Of a DNA stretch of 64,000 nucleotides, positions 33,160-46,020 are shown in pieces. The position numbers and the translations under genes were made by a program. Each line of letters opens with the position of its first letter. The stretch's first letter is position 1. Under the pieces are notes generated by a model that worked only from the letters and a program-made list of their open reading frames with translations, ran no database searches and was not told the DNA's origin. The stretch lies in the NCBI GenBank assembly GCA_947652115.1, contig OX393569.1:3637580-3701579 (forward strand), given 5' to 3'. The stretch comes from Blastomussa wellsi (lineage: Eukaryota > Cnidaria > Anthozoa > Scleractinia > Plerogyridae).

Positions 33160-36130
33160 TCATGTAACTTTTTTAGAAGGATAAAAGAACTCAATGTGAT
33201 ATTTCTGGGACCAATAATTGAAGATTTCTCTTTCTTGGCGAAGTCTTTGTAGACCTTGCAAGACTTGCTGTTTCACTCTTCTTTCTTGACTCAAACAGTC
33301 GTGCCGCCAAGAGTCTGGGACCCAGTAAAACAGAGGAGCAGTTCCCAATCTGAAACGAATGAAACTAACCTCAAAAAAAAAAACTCCGAATGTGAATCAA
33401 GAGCGTACTGATCACATGTTTAAAACGTTGTGTTAATATCTATCAAACAGGAAAGTCTGCAGATTAGTCGACATGAACATTCAGAATAGGCCATTTTACA
33501 GTTCTTTACTTAGTGCCAAGCCTTTGAGTGGAAGTGAGGCGGAAGGTGACCTTGTTGTGATACAAACCCTCTTGCCTTTGATGTAAATCCTTATGTTCTT
33601 ATGCTAACTAGTTCTGGTCTTTGTCATGACAAGGTCACCCCAAACCTCGCTTTCATACAGAGGCCTGGTTACAATTCACAGAACTGTGTTTAGTTCACTT
33701 TCCGTAAAAACGTCTCGACCCTATTTATAGTTGGCGGACGAACCATCGCAGAAGAACTTGAAGAGTTTCGCACTCATCCATCATCAGTACGCGACCGAAC
33801 TAAAAGAATGCCATGTAAGCAGGAATGGTACCACCAGTTTATTTAACATACCTTTCACAGGGATTCTCCAGTTCCATACCATATACTCTGATTTGGGGAC
33901 AAACGTGTTTAACGAGATTCAATGTGTAAAATCTTGTAGAGACTGGAAGGTCCTGCCTGTAAATAACGTAAAGGAAAGTGAATTTATATAACGGCTCATT
34001 CGAAATTTCTATATGAATCTGATAAGAAGGGACGAATAGAATTCTGTATCACAAGATCTGCTTGGAAAGGGGGTCTCACGGGTTAAGAGTTCAAACATAG
34101 GGAATCCTCAGCTTCAGATCGGAGAAGGAGGAAAGCTTTTCTTAAGAAAATAGCCGCATCTTAAATTTAAAGGTCGGAAAAACTATGGGAACGAAATAAG
34201 GTTGGTTGATTATTTCATAGTCCAGACTGAGCATTTTTTAAACGACAATTGTCCCAAAAAATATTGGGAGGCCCAATGAAAGATAAATTTGTCCAGTATG
34301 CAGAAAGATAACAGAAAAGACGAAGATTATTGTATAAATAGGAAAGCGTCTGCTACCTTCCGTATTTGACACCGAGCGTCTTTGACTCTTGTTTCACCTT
34401 CTGATAATTTTCTTGCGTTACACGAAGAAGCTCGGTGCTGCGGAGGTATTCCGCGAATTTCTTGTACAGATTGGAAAGCGTGCAATTCTCGCACAATAAC
34501 TCATCTGGCCCAAGCAGTATCATGTAATCCAAGTCTTCGAAAGAAGCCAGTGTTTGCTGCATTGCATCTCTGATCAAAGACTTGAATCCCGTTACCGAGA
34601 TAACACGAACTGTGGTTTTACTTCCAACATCTTTTTCGTAACCAAGAGTAGGCGCGGAGTTCATCCTGAAAACACAATCGGCAGAATCAATCTGCGAGCC
34701 CGCGTTGCTGCCCAGCAGCATTCCGGAGGAGCTCACCAATGCGCATGTGTTACACTTGAGGGCCAAGTCGACAGGCATGCTGGGATTCGTGGCCAACACG
34801 AAGGAGGGTTGATGTTCCTTGGTACCAGACTCTTTGGTTTTTGTTGACGCGGGAAGGGCTTTCATTGTAATTTTATTCGTGGGAGGGGAGCCAAGGGAGA
34901 AAATGAGCACTATTATGAGTACAATAGCGATGGTGGAGACCGCTGTGATTTTCTTCAATTTTCCCACCGAAGCCTGATGGTACTTGACATCGAGAAATCT
35001 AGAATAAACAAGACTCATAGCATTAACAAACAAAGAAGGCTTGAGGATGAATGCAGTCCTATCACATGCTTATTATGTGCCATCATTATCATTATCATAA
35101 ACAATGAAAGAACTGAGCAATCAATCAGACAATCAACAAATCAATCAATCAACCAACCAATCAATCAATCGATCAACCAACCACCCACCCAACAAATCAA
35201 TCAATCAGCCAACCAATCAATCAATCGATCAACCAACCAACCACCCACCCAACAAATCAATCAATCAGCCAACCAATCAATCAATCGATCAACCACCCAC
35301 CCAACAAATCAATCAATCAGCCAACCAATCAATCAATCAACCAACCAATCAATCAGCCAATCAACCAACCAATCGATCAGCCAATCAACCACCCAACAAA
35401 TCAATCAATCAGCCAACCAATCAATCAATCGATCAACCACCCACCCAACAAATCAATCAATCAGCCAACCAATCAATCAATCAACCAACCAATCAATCAG
35501 CCAATCAACCAACCAATCGATCAGCCAATCAACCACCCAACAAATCAATCAATCGGCCAACCAACCAACCAATCGATCAACCAACCAACCACCCAACAAA
35601 TCAATCAATCGGCCAACCAATCCATCAATCAATCAGCCAACCAACCAGCCAATCGATCAACCAACCAACCACCCAACAAATCAATCAATCGGCCAACCAA
35701 TCCATCAATCAATCAGCCAACCAACCAATCGATCAACCAACCAACCACCCAACAAATCAATCAATCGGCCAACCAATCCATCAATCAATCAGCCAACCAA
35801 CCAGCCAATCGATCAACCAACCAACCACCCAACAAATCAATCAATCGGCCAACCAATCAATCAATCGGCCAACCAACCAACCAATCGATCAACCAACCAA
35901 CCACCCAACAAATCAATCAATCGGCCAACCAATCAATCAATCGGCCAACCAACCTACCAATCGATCAACCAACCAACCACCCAACAAATCAATCAATCAG
36001 CCAAGCAATCAATCAATCGGCCAACCAACCAACCAATCGATCAACCAACCAACCACCCAACAAATCAATCAATCGGCCAACCAACCTACCAATCGATCAA
36101 CCAACCAACCACCCAACAAATCAGCCAATT

Positions 36131-36172
<42 letters not shown>

Positions 36173-36409
36173 CAAATCAATCAAGCAATCAATCAGCCAA
36201 CCAATTCAACCAACCAACCAACCAACCAACAAATCAACCAACCAACCAACCACCCAACCAATCAATCAATCAATCAATCAACCAATCAGTCAATCAACCA
36301 ATCAATACTTTTATGATAACTGCTATTTGAAAACGTACCTTCGGACATCCATGGATGAGCTTTGTCCGTGGTCTAGCTCTCGCCTGCCCACAAGGAATTC
36401 ATCGAGCAT
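33160..36409 (-). CDS. Type II Golgi sialyltransferase (GT29), ST6GALNAC-like, divergent motifs
   Basis: Complete coding region of four minus-strand exons: 36409..36339, 34998..34357, 33956..33852, 33349..33160, all joined in phase 2, giving 335 aa. An in-frame stop upstream of ATG 36409 fixes the start. There is a short cytosolic tail, one membrane anchor (about residues 41-60), a stem to about 100, then sialylmotif L from 106 ([13 protein letters not shown]...QIDSAD..FRMN.AP). Motif S lies at 241-265 ([10 protein letters not shown]...C257...VYGM), followed by a C-terminal region ending [15 protein letters not shown]. These enzymes transfer sialic acid from CMP-sialate to glycans in the Golgi. 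The L and S motif cysteines (109, 257) that form the core disulfide are kept. The S-motif Gly is Arg246, motif III reads FYWV, and the VS-motif His aligns with Gln307, with Glu312 kept. Catalysis may be altered or lost. Confidence 0.9.
33531..33650. repeat. Foldback MITE in sialyltransferase intron 3
   Basis: The arms GTGAGGCGGAAGGTGACCTTG and CAAGGTCACCCCAAACCTC are inverted matches about 80 bp apart. Confidence 0.6.
35105..36305. repeat. 1.2-kb AATC/AACC satellite array
   Basis: An almost continuous run of four-base units (AATC, AACC, GATC, GCCA, CACC variants), arranged in higher-order blocks such as CCAACCAATCAATCAATCGA. It fills intron 1 of the sialyltransferase. Because four is not a multiple of three and stops are rare, very long Asn/Gln/Ser/Thr/Pro frames appear in more than one phase; they are not genes. 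Confidence 0.97.
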
Positions 36410-39380
36410 GTCTTCATCCGCTACGCCAGCTGAGTGACCGATTTACAACAAATTAGAAGGCGGATTGGTCGGAACTTAGAATGAATATGATAAACTAGGA
36501 AATCCCTTGGATCAGTGGTTGTAACGCAACGTTTTCTAGTGATACTATTTTTAGAATATTTTATACAAATTTTTCGGGAATAAAGAGGTATCTTTTTATC
36601 TAATCGCGTAAATGCTGATTATCATCATCATCATCATCATCATCATCACCATTATCAACATTTATTCACCACATTGTACAGGAATTATACAGTTACAGCT
36701 GAAGCGGAATAGTAGGGCGAGGAGACCTCCAAGAAACCACCAGGCTTTTGAAGGAGGCCACCTCGGTTATTAATATGCTTCACCACATCATTATTGAAAA
36801 CGACGCTGAAATAATTACATGGCGTTTTATGTGAATCTACGATTGATATCACTGAGGTCTGAAAGGCTGATTTCTTTTTCACCAGGGGCAAACTCGGTGT
36901 ACATTAATTAAACATAACTATTACAGTTCTCTCTCCTCCGCAGAGTCTCCGGGGAGGGGGAGAAGGGGAGAATTAAAAATTCTGGGAGCGCGGGGCACGA
37001 TGGGAAGAGCGACCGTTTTCTTCCTTCCCAGCATTCACCGTGAACTCTGAATTCCCTTCTCCCCAGCTTCCACGCGCTTTCTGTTCACCTCTCCCTATTC
37101 CCCTTCCCGAAAATGAAAGAGGCCTCTGCGGAAGAAAGAGAGATTACAGTTACACTATATTCGGCATATCCTTCGTATATATAACTTGCCCTCCCGGACA
37201 ATACAACGCTGTCGAGACGACAAATGAAACGAAATTATCCACCACGAATTTTGATTTGATTTAGATGTGTGTTACCACCAACACTTTTACTGACAAAATA
37301 AACATCATTTTTCACTAGGCTTTATATTATTGATCCGTTCTTTTTCAAAAATTTTACAGGCGCCTTTTCAGGGTGTATAGTTTATGGTTTACCACCACTA
37401 AAAAAAAGAGTTACAGAACCCATGTCTTTCTCGCTACCTCTACAACAAAGTACATTGACTTTTTTGCGCGCCTTGACATCTCTCATTCCACATAATCTGA
37501 ATTAAAATAAATGATATTGATTTTATATTTTCCCATTTTCTTTGATTTTGACCAAGACTCGCATTGGCGTCACAGATAAGAACCCGAAAAAGGTTATCTT
37601 ATCTTTGATACGCGGCTCGGAAACCTTTTTCTACAGGAAGTTAAATATAACAACGGATAAAGCGAAAAGAAAATTCACATCGATTTGCGAAATTGGACAT
37701 TTTTTAAAAAGCATTTTCTTTTCTCTCAGCAGGACGTCTCTGGAATCTTATCTCTTAGATGTGCAATACTTTTTATGGTAGTGAAGACAATCACTTGGAT
37801 TGCGACTGCTTGAGACTGCACATCCGATAAGAGAAGGGATTCAACTACATTCGCTGAAGGCACGAGAAGGGAAATGTGTATGAGAGAGAAAAATTAATAA
37901 AAGAGAAACTATTTTTTGATATTTCGAGAGGGCAGAAAAATGTAACATTTGGCAAGTTTTCGCCAGCGCGTTTTGCCTAAAACACGATGAAAAATAAAAG
38001 GAAATTTGCGAGTGGACAATTATAAAGAGAGAAAGAAAAAAAAATAATTTTTTCAGACCTATACGCGAAGTACAATTTCTCTTCCTGATAATTGTCAACA
38101 AACTCAACTGAAAGAGAAACGATATCATGAAACGATTTTAACAGACTGTTAGATCGGTTAAATTCAGGCACTGCTGAAGTCTAAACAAGTCTACTAAAAC
38201 GAAAGTGCGTTTTTTGCAGCCAATCTAATCCTGTTTTGGTTTCATTGGGGATTGATTTATGACTTACAACATTACGTGCGTTAAAAGCTCTGTTCGGCAA
38301 TTCAGGTTATTAAACCATGAATTTGTAACCACCGCTGTCCGTGTTGCGTCGAGTTTAAGGCGTTTAAAAGGCTTCCCTTACCGTAATACAGCGGCAAATC
38401 CAACGGCATCGAGACTCCGTGGCCAGCTCATATACCGTTCAACTGGATCTAACTCATAAACGCCAGTGACAATAACAATGCGCAGCGAACCAAAAAGCAC
38501 ACTGTTAAATTTGCATTTTCGTATGAATGTGGAGGTGTTAGGACAATCCGAGATTAATGCGTTTTCACTTGCGGAAACTGATTTGACGAAAATCTCTAAT
38601 TGCCATAACAAATATAAGAGCTTGCACTTTTACATTTGACATAGCACCTGTCATAACCGAAGGGAATCGACGCAAATTGCTCAACGAAATTTCGGGGCCG
38701 TAAAAAGCGACCGCAAAAAACTCTCATAAAAATTATTTTCCGCGCGCTTTATATTTCGATGATTGAATTTTTTTCCGAACGCCGGATGTTTTTCTGGCAA
38801 GAAACCATCATCCCGATTTAGTTTTCCGGCAGCTGTCGTCGACGTCATCCCTTGATGAATTTGCCACTTTACGGAACAAAAGCAAAACGCTTCATTGTGT
38901 TGTTTCGCTCAAGTCAAGACAAAAGCTCACATCCGGGTTCTACCAACTCTCCAGAACCGGGATCATACCGCGGAAGGACGAGAGGATGAATTGAAAATGT
39001 GAACATTTTGGTTATTTTTAAGGGAACTCTTAAGGTTAAGATTTACACTGCAGGTAGTACTTGTGCACCTATCAACAAAAAGGCCAGGGGGGTGTTTGTG
39101 TATGGAGAGGAGATTTTGACATTTGGTCAAAAGTATCAAAATTCTCCACTATCCAAAATGGTGGCAGCCATGCCAAAATTCCCGATCAAAATCCCCACCC
39201 TGAGGACAAACCTCATAGTTTTCACGTCGCAATTTTCACTTCCATAATTTTGCTTCAAAGTTTTGCCATAAGCATCGTAAGTTCGCACTTTCGGGCTAAA
39301 ATATGTCACCGATGAATCATGGCCTCCTTTGCTGACGATGACCACCTCGACTGCTCGAGAAATCGTGTTTTTCTTCGGTG
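36410..39380. other. Intergenic region, no gene recognised
   Basis: Contains an (ATC)n tract near 36620-36650 and a MITE at 36925-37145. The remaining ORFs are short, AT-rich and without domains. The first part is the upstream region of the sialyltransferase. Confidence 0.4.
36925..37145. repeat. MITE with CTCTCTCCTCCGCAGAG termini
   Basis: Left TTCTCTCTCCTCCGCAGAG and right CTCTGCGGAAGAAAGAGAG are inverted. The interior is G-rich in the left half and C-rich in the right half. A loosely related sequence is at 56828-57080. Confidence 0.55.
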
Positions 39381-40074
39381 TCCATTAACCTCGTTCCCAG
39401 GGCCATCTCCGCCTGCAAAATGGCGGATTGCAGAGATCGCCCTAAGGACGAGTTTGAGTCTCGAATTTTGTCAATAACAAACCAGCAAGTCGAGCAATAT
39501 CTGCAAAAGAGGACGTTATCATCTGAACTATGCATCTGTCACATTTGTCGCAGGGCCCACACTTAAATAGGAATGAGGAGTTTCCATAAACACCATCCCG
39601 ACCCTGGGCTCGCTAGAGTTGGCAAGAAATTGCCCGAAATTTGTCACATTTGGGAGATCAGGTATTAGTATTACTCAACTAGTTGTCATAAAGTTCTTCG
39701 GAACCTTTAATTTCATTGTGTCTTGATACCACGAAGCTCTATTGTTTTAGGGCTAGGTCCATTGTTACTATTGTTTTTAATTTTACCAACCACTCCCAAA
39801 AGACGTTCTGAAGAGCCTCTTGGCGACCTTCTGGTTTTTTAGTATATTGTACCCTTATTCCAAAATGACAAAAGAAATTGGGTGGAAAGGAAAGAAAATC
39901 CGTTTTTTTGAGGCTTGAAGTTCGTAAATAGGGGGTTCCGGAGACTGGGAACGAATTAAGCGGTGATGACGTAGTTAGTGGTTCCAGCGTGTTGTTTACA
40001 CATAGTTTATTTAGTGTTGCTCTTCTCCTAGTCAGAGGACTATAGCTTGTATTTTCATGGGCTAAATTTCAACT

Positions 40075-40276
40075 ATGTCTGACAGTAGCGATGAAATGCC
40101 TTCCTCGACATCCATTTCGAGCGATGAACAATCCTCAAGAAGTGACTCTTCGCTGGAAATTTAGATATTTGGCCATATCCAACGGCCTTCTGCGCGTTAT
40201 GCGGACGAGCCGATCGCTCGTGACATTTGTTCATTTGCCGTCGATCTGTTTATTAATTCGGTCTTTCGACCTATTT
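40075..40276 (+). pseudogene. SDSSDE-type N-terminal exon relic
   Basis: ATG at 40075 starts MSDSSDEMPSSTSISSDEQ and meets a stop after 28 codons; the same frame then reads on through a ...ARYADEPIARDICSFAV stretch. Acidic Ser/Asp N-termini followed by a (Y/F)EP-type motif are, as I recall, common in cnidarian transposon-associated proteins. The stop suggests a decayed copy. Confidence 0.3.
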
Positions 40277-41063
40277 TGTTTCACAGTAGTTTCTAAAGGG
40301 CACTATATACTGTCTTATTTGGAGGCTTTTTTCTTCAAACTGAAGCCATAACATCATAGCCACCGTGCAGATGTAAAGAGGTCAGACGTCTGAACGATTT
40401 TCCATCAGTAGTTTGACACCTCTGTAATGTTCAATATGTTTCGTACGCTCGGTTTGTTTTGGCTCGTTTATATTTGCAAGATATGTTTAAGTTCTCATAG
40501 CTTCGCTATCGAAGGGCAGGGTAAGACTTTCCGTGAAGATGTTGATAGCTTGCATTTGCTGTTTGCGACGCCGGGCCCGGCTATTAATAAATTGATACTG
40601 TTGCAAGATGTGGTTTATAATCATGGATATTTGTCTTAGTCCGGCTTCTCTGGAAACTGCTGTAGCTCTACTTCGAGAAAGCCATTCTGTGTCGTAGAGG
40701 GTGTGTTTCTTGCATTAATTTTATGGAGTGTTTAGTCTTCTGAGCTCGGTGTTTAGGTTTTGACCTCTTAATTTGTTCATTCTGTATTTTCTTGTTGGCA
40801 CCATATGATTCAATTGTAGATTAATTTTATATTTACCACGCGCAAATCTGTTGACTGTGTTGCGTGTTGTGCACGCCACTATTTCAGAATATGTTTCCAT
40901 TTGAAACAAACACGTGCCGTATCTTTTTCGATGACAAAATTAATCTTGATTGTTTTCTGAAAAGAAATCAACTTTTGCGACTAAACAATTAGATGTGAGT
41001 GTGTTTCACACCGGCACGTATAATTCACATAGCACAGGATGTTAATTAATAAACTTCACTTAC

Positions 41064-41443
41064 CGGCACTCTTCGCCGTTTTCGTTCAGACTGTTCAGTT
41101 ATAGGCGATGTCTTCGGTACATCCGAATTTTTTGGATAGAACTGAACCCTTAATAAGACGTTTTCCAATCCCACGGCTTCTTCAGAACCATCACAGCGGA
41201 AACCTGCCTTGTGCTCGAAGCAGCTATTGTCAAAATGTGCCGAAGACAAACATGACTTGTTTGGCACGAAATCTTGTCGGTGAATGCGCACGAATCGAGT
41301 CCAGTTTTGCCCCACACTTTTCTCCTGCGGGGAGTAACGCATCGAAATCTCTGGTGTGCCAGTTCTGTGGGCGCAGTTGACTGTATTGGGCCACCAGCAG
41401 CACAATAATTCATCCCTCTATTCTTCGCTCTCTTATCCGCCAT
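41064..41443 (-). pseudogene. THAP zinc-finger exon with a frameshift
   Basis: ATG at 41443 starts MADKRAKNRGMNYCAAGGP. The THAP-like sequence then continues in the next frame (...VNCAHRTGTPEIS), with WTRFVRIHRQDFVP, CLSSAHFDNSCFE and a basic ERKRRRVP end before a donor (CCG|GTAAGTG at 41064). The C...C and C..H ligand pattern and the conserved Trp fit a C2CH THAP DNA-binding domain, found in P-element-type transposases and host regulators. The shift lies near 41385-41390 and would need one base change in length, so this copy is a pseudogene or an assembly error. No downstream exon was confirmed. Confidence 0.6.
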
Positions 41444-42749
41444 GGCGCTATTGTATTCAGAACCACCAACTGCGTCACTTCCTGTGTAATCTGAGCGTTT
41501 GGCCGAGCGCTAAACGGACCCATTTCAGCTTGTGAAATCCAAACTTTGAGGTTCCAAAAAACATCAGAGAATGCGCTTTTGATGGCTTAAACCCGCAAAT
41601 TTGAGTTAATTAAGACATAAACAAGCGAATTGGTCAAAAAATTTTTTTACTTCATAGACACTTTAAGCGTGCACTATCCACTTGTGGTTCACGCAAGAAG
41701 TTTAACAGCACGTAACAAACCGAAAGAGTTGCTCCCGGTTATCGCCTCGAGCAACTCTAGCCTTTCGAGTGCTCTCCAATCTTCACAAAGCGCATCATGG
41801 CTCGAAAGCACGAACCATTTCTTTTTGTAACATTGCCGGTGGAAATGTGCAGACAAACCGGAGCCCAACCTCGCGCGAAAAAAAAACAATTAGTTAAAAT
41901 TTTGTACTGGCTATCCTTTTCAGCCAAGTCTTGAACAGGAGTATCTTCTTCTGCTCCTTGAACCACCCCACCTTGTTGAGATTTCTCAAAGTCCCCACCC
42001 CGAGGAATTTGGTCCTTTACCCAAGTTTAGCTTGCACTGTCCAAGATTCAAAAGGGCCACTCACACCGAATTACGGTTCCTTTATTTCTCGTTTGACTAT
42101 AAAATACATGTTTTAGTTTGATTTTCCAGCCTCTTTCAGCCCCGACAGCGATCAAATTTTATCATCTCCTTACCGTTTTAAAACAAATTACAGCACACAG
42201 GCCACGAGAATAAAGATGTCGATAATCGCAGGAAAAACCTTTTGCCAAATTATTCTAACCGGAATGATAAAATATATAAAAACTGTGAGGAGAAATAAGT
42301 GCCGATCAGCTTCCATTCTCTCGTTACAGTTCAAACAGACAGGCAATGAGGATAAAGAAGCTGATTATCTCAAAGATGTTTGAACGAAAAACTAAATTCT
42401 CCTTAAGGAGAATTGAAAAGGTATGAAAACAATAAGGAGATTTTAAATATTGATCTCGGGAGTTGAAGGGTTTCTGAACTAATACATTCAACATTTATTC
42501 TATATTTCTAATATTCATTTAACATTGGAGACCAAGTACTGCAATTGTTGATCATTCCTGGTTGAACTACAGCTTGGTTATCTGTAGTCTCCTAACGCAG
42601 GCGTTATTAGGGGAATGCGTTACTTGTCCGTGGGGACAAGTGTAACGCAAGGTTATCTGACACTGTGAAGAACGATAAATGGTGATTAAAAATGACTGGG
42701 TCGTCCACTACCTCTCTGAACGAGACATGTCATTGCTTCTTACAACAAT

Positions 42750-43096
42750 AGGGAATTTAAGAAAACCACAACGGCAACGACAACGTCGCTAAACAAAAGG
42801 TTTAATAAGCAGAGCAATGACTTTGCACGTGCGTTATAGTTCTTGTTACATTTCTTTGCCGTCCTCTGCAAAACAACGTGAAATGACCAAACTCTGCGTT
42901 GTCTGGACAACGTGAACCGGCAAGGCTAATTCTCTAAATTTTTATTTAAAAATTTTCGTTGTGTTCCAGATTCAGTTTTGAGACACTAAGAGCGATTCAG
43001 TGATTCAGAGTATCGCGAGATTCGTAGGTAAAATATAAATTCATTTTTTAATCGACGTCGTTCTCGGCGTCGCCGTCGTGGTTTCTTAATCTCCCT
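42750..43096. repeat. MITE of about 347 bp with AGGGA(A/G)(T/A)TTAAGAAA termini
   Basis: The left end AGGGAATTTAAGAAAACCAC and right end GTGGTTTCTTAATCTCCCT are inverted, and the CGACGTCG-like blocks next to them also pair (ACGACAACGTCG and CGACGTCGTTCTCGGCGTCG). Confidence 0.7.
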
Positions 43097-43365
43097 AATA
43101 TCTAACAGGTCACAACAACGCCTCTAGCCCAATAGCTAGGAAACAATAGAGGTAGTGTTTACAACGTGCGAATGAAAATAGGTTCCATTAAGGTAGTGGC
43201 TAACTGACCAAAGACCAAATGACCAAAGAAAACACAAAAATGTAACCCGTATTGCGTTACGATAGGGCTCCCTGAAACGCAGTCTGAGGACAAGTTCTGC
43301 TTGGAAAAATTCTTCTTAGTGTACGCGAACACTGTCCGAAGAGTTCCCGATTCTCATTTTTTGAC

Positions 43366-43455
43366 GGGGAGAGGTGGGGGTGAACCATTTGCCCAAAAAT
43401 TCTCCCAAGTTGTCTTGCCCAAATTTCTCTTGCTACCCAAAAAATCTCGGGCTTT
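43366..43455 (-). repeat. Interspersed repeat, copy 1 (TTTGGGCAAG.CAACTTGGGAG)
   Basis: Its reverse complement matches 52985-53075 over about 85 bp, including AGCAAGAGAAATTTGGGCAAG and CAACTTGGGAGAATTTTT, with few mismatches. Confidence 0.7.
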
Positions 43456-43459
43456 AACT

Positions 43460-46020
43460 TAGGCTTAAATTTAGTTTACTTTCTTTAATAGTAAGTTATT
43501 TTAAATTATAGAAGATTAATCGGTATACGTAGTTTTTCGTAATAAGTTGTAGCTTTTATATTAAATTATTAATTCCTGATGTATTTTACCGTGTTTAAAT
43601 AAAGATGACGATGATGATGATTTGAGGGGGGCTCCAGCCCCCGGTTCCCCCAGACTATACGAGCACTGTGTCGCCAGTGGAATAAGGCTACGTAGCAACT
43701 TCTTGATGGTAACCCTTCCATTTATGAGAAAGCGTAAGGGGGCGAGGTTTACCAAAGAGTGCACACGCGTGAAATACTATCATATTGTGGTAGCCGTCAT
43801 GAGAAATCAGCTTGTTAATCAGACAAAACCAATTACTTGGTTTGGATGGCACCTCATTTTATTTGGCTTCACTGTGAAACGTTTAGTAACTGCCACATTC
43901 GTTTTTCATTGAAGCTGATAAAAAGCAAACAGATTTCGAACTGTTCTTTTTGCTACAACAGCCCTTACGCTACTCATATATTTCCGAGACTCTAGATGTC
44001 GGTAGATTCCTTCCCAAGAGAGGAATAAATAACGTTAAATAACATAAACAGCACATTTGATCTAAAGAAATCGAGTTAAAAGTCTAGAAAACAGAGATAA
44101 TATCCAAAACATCCTTGACAAGATGGGTGGGTTACAAACCACACCGAGCGCCGCCTCTTCAAGAAACAATTTCACCTTCGGAAAAAAAAACAGCGAATGC
44201 GTCAAGTCAATGGGTGCCATCCATCCATCCATACAGAAAACAGTAACATGTAACCGTTAGCGTGAATAGGTTAAATAAGAAAAAAGCCATAAATACAAGT
44301 ACAGTAATTTAAATTGCAATGCGAACATGTCATGGACGATTTTCTCATTGCATTTAATATATTAATATATTAATATTTTTAATAGATAATATGTAGTGTG
44401 GAGTTTAAAATAGTTTTACGTAATCCAGTGTCCCAGTTGGTTCCCATTGCGTGACTTCTTTCCATAACGAATGACGTCACGTAATATTACTGTTGTCACA
44501 CAATGCGGAATTAAGTAACTGAATTTAAATTAATACAGATAAATGAATTATTTTCATATTTTGTTAATTGTTATTTTTTGGATAAATTATATTTCGTAAG
44601 GATAATTAAAAGTGTTACCAATACTGCCTTGTCTGTCGCCAGAGTTTTCGCAAGTCACGCGTGACAGGAATAATCAACAAGCTCATCAATAAATAATATA
44701 TTAGAGGAATTTTCATTTTATCGAATCTCAATATTTCGTATTTAAATCGACCTTTTGAACATATATACAATTGAAATAGCGCCTTTGTAAACGTTCTATT
44801 TATAGCAATTTCTGAGCCAGAATCTAAAATGTTTAGTTATTCAAGCATTAAATTAAATTTGCTTCCCACCTGTAGTGTTTTCAAAATAATAAAGCATAAC
44901 AAAATGCACTGTTACAAACGTACTGCAACAAAACCGTCGTTGTCTAAAATCAAAATTAAAAATTAGACTTGCTACAACTTGACCTCACGAGCTTCACCGG
45001 TAGCTAGCCAAGTCTTAATGACAATTTACTATTGGCTACCACGATAAATTTGATTTTAAACCATAAAATTTCAAAACATCTGTGTTAAAAGATGCTTTTA
45101 ACTACACATTTTCTATAAATTCTACTCTTAATCTCCATAAATTCATATAGCATATGTACAATTAATTCATAAGTACAGTTTTCTTCTTCACATGGAAAAG
45201 ACCAACCTCGTTCCCAGTGTCTATCTCTTCTAGAGAAAGAGAGACCCTGGGAACGAGGTTAGGGAAAAAGATAAGGGCGAAACAATTGATAATTTACTCA
45301 GTAATTAACTCTGTAATTAAATTTCCTTCGAATACGTTTAAACACTGAAACGTGGAAACGAAAAGGATTACAATCAGTGAGGAATTTAAACATTTAACCA
45401 CTGACCGCGAGAAAGCGAAGACAGTTTACCGAAGATAGAACCTGCACAGACAGTGGTACAAGTGACGCTTTCGGCAAATCTTCGCCAAGCCTCCCGAAGA
45501 GTCCCCGACAGTACGAGCACTCGCGAGTATTCACGAGCAGTAGCAAAGCAATACAAAATTAGAGAGGTGAGTTGAGAGAGAATTTCTAACAAAATGTAAA
45601 TAAAGTGATATGGGAATGATCACCCAGGTTGAATGTTCTGTAAGTTTGCGTATAAATATTGCATAAATATGAATTCAGAATAACTGCAATTTAAGTGTGA
45701 ATAGAGAGAGAAAAGACAGGGCAATAAAATTGGCCAAAATATGAAATTGAGGCACTGATAAAGAGGATAAAAACTTAAAATCTCTGTCCTTTGACAAGTT
45801 GATACGTTATTCCTCAATCCACTAGTTCATAATTAAATTCTTATTCGTTAGCTTTGCAACTATGGTTTATAATTTCAAAAGAAATCTGCCAAGCGTACAT
45901 TAAAATACCTTGTGTTATACTAAAATTCTTAATTTTCCTGAAATAATTAATTTTAATTTATATTTCCATTGATAAGATAACCTTCACATTCAATAATATT
46001 AATACTTTTTCTCTGCTGAT
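43460..46020. other. AT-rich intergenic region downstream of the MYT1-type gene
   Basis: No exon is recognised. It contains a 57-bp foldback at 45204, a (GAT)n tract near 43608 and very AT-rich stretches at 44340-44400. Confidence 0.4.
45204..45260. repeat. 57-bp foldback AACCTCGTTCCCAG element
   Basis: Perfect 14-bp termini AACCTCGTTCCCAG and CTGGGAACGAGGTT enclose 29 bp. A single arm of the same sequence occurs at about 39388, indicating a dispersed family. Confidence 0.75.

Larger units (their letters stand above)
39381..42749. other. Gene-poor region with THAP and SDSSDE relics
   Basis: Apart from the two relics (40075 and 41064) I find no complete gene. A minus-strand ORF at 40721-40909 could be a further THAP-gene exon but lacks support. 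Confidence 0.35.

Noticed and set aside
34977..36437. A 486-codon open frame (and a 342-codon one in another phase) rich in Asn, Gln, Ser, Thr, Pro
   Set aside because: It is the translation of the AATC tetranucleotide array; several phases are open at once and it overlaps the sialyltransferase intron 1.
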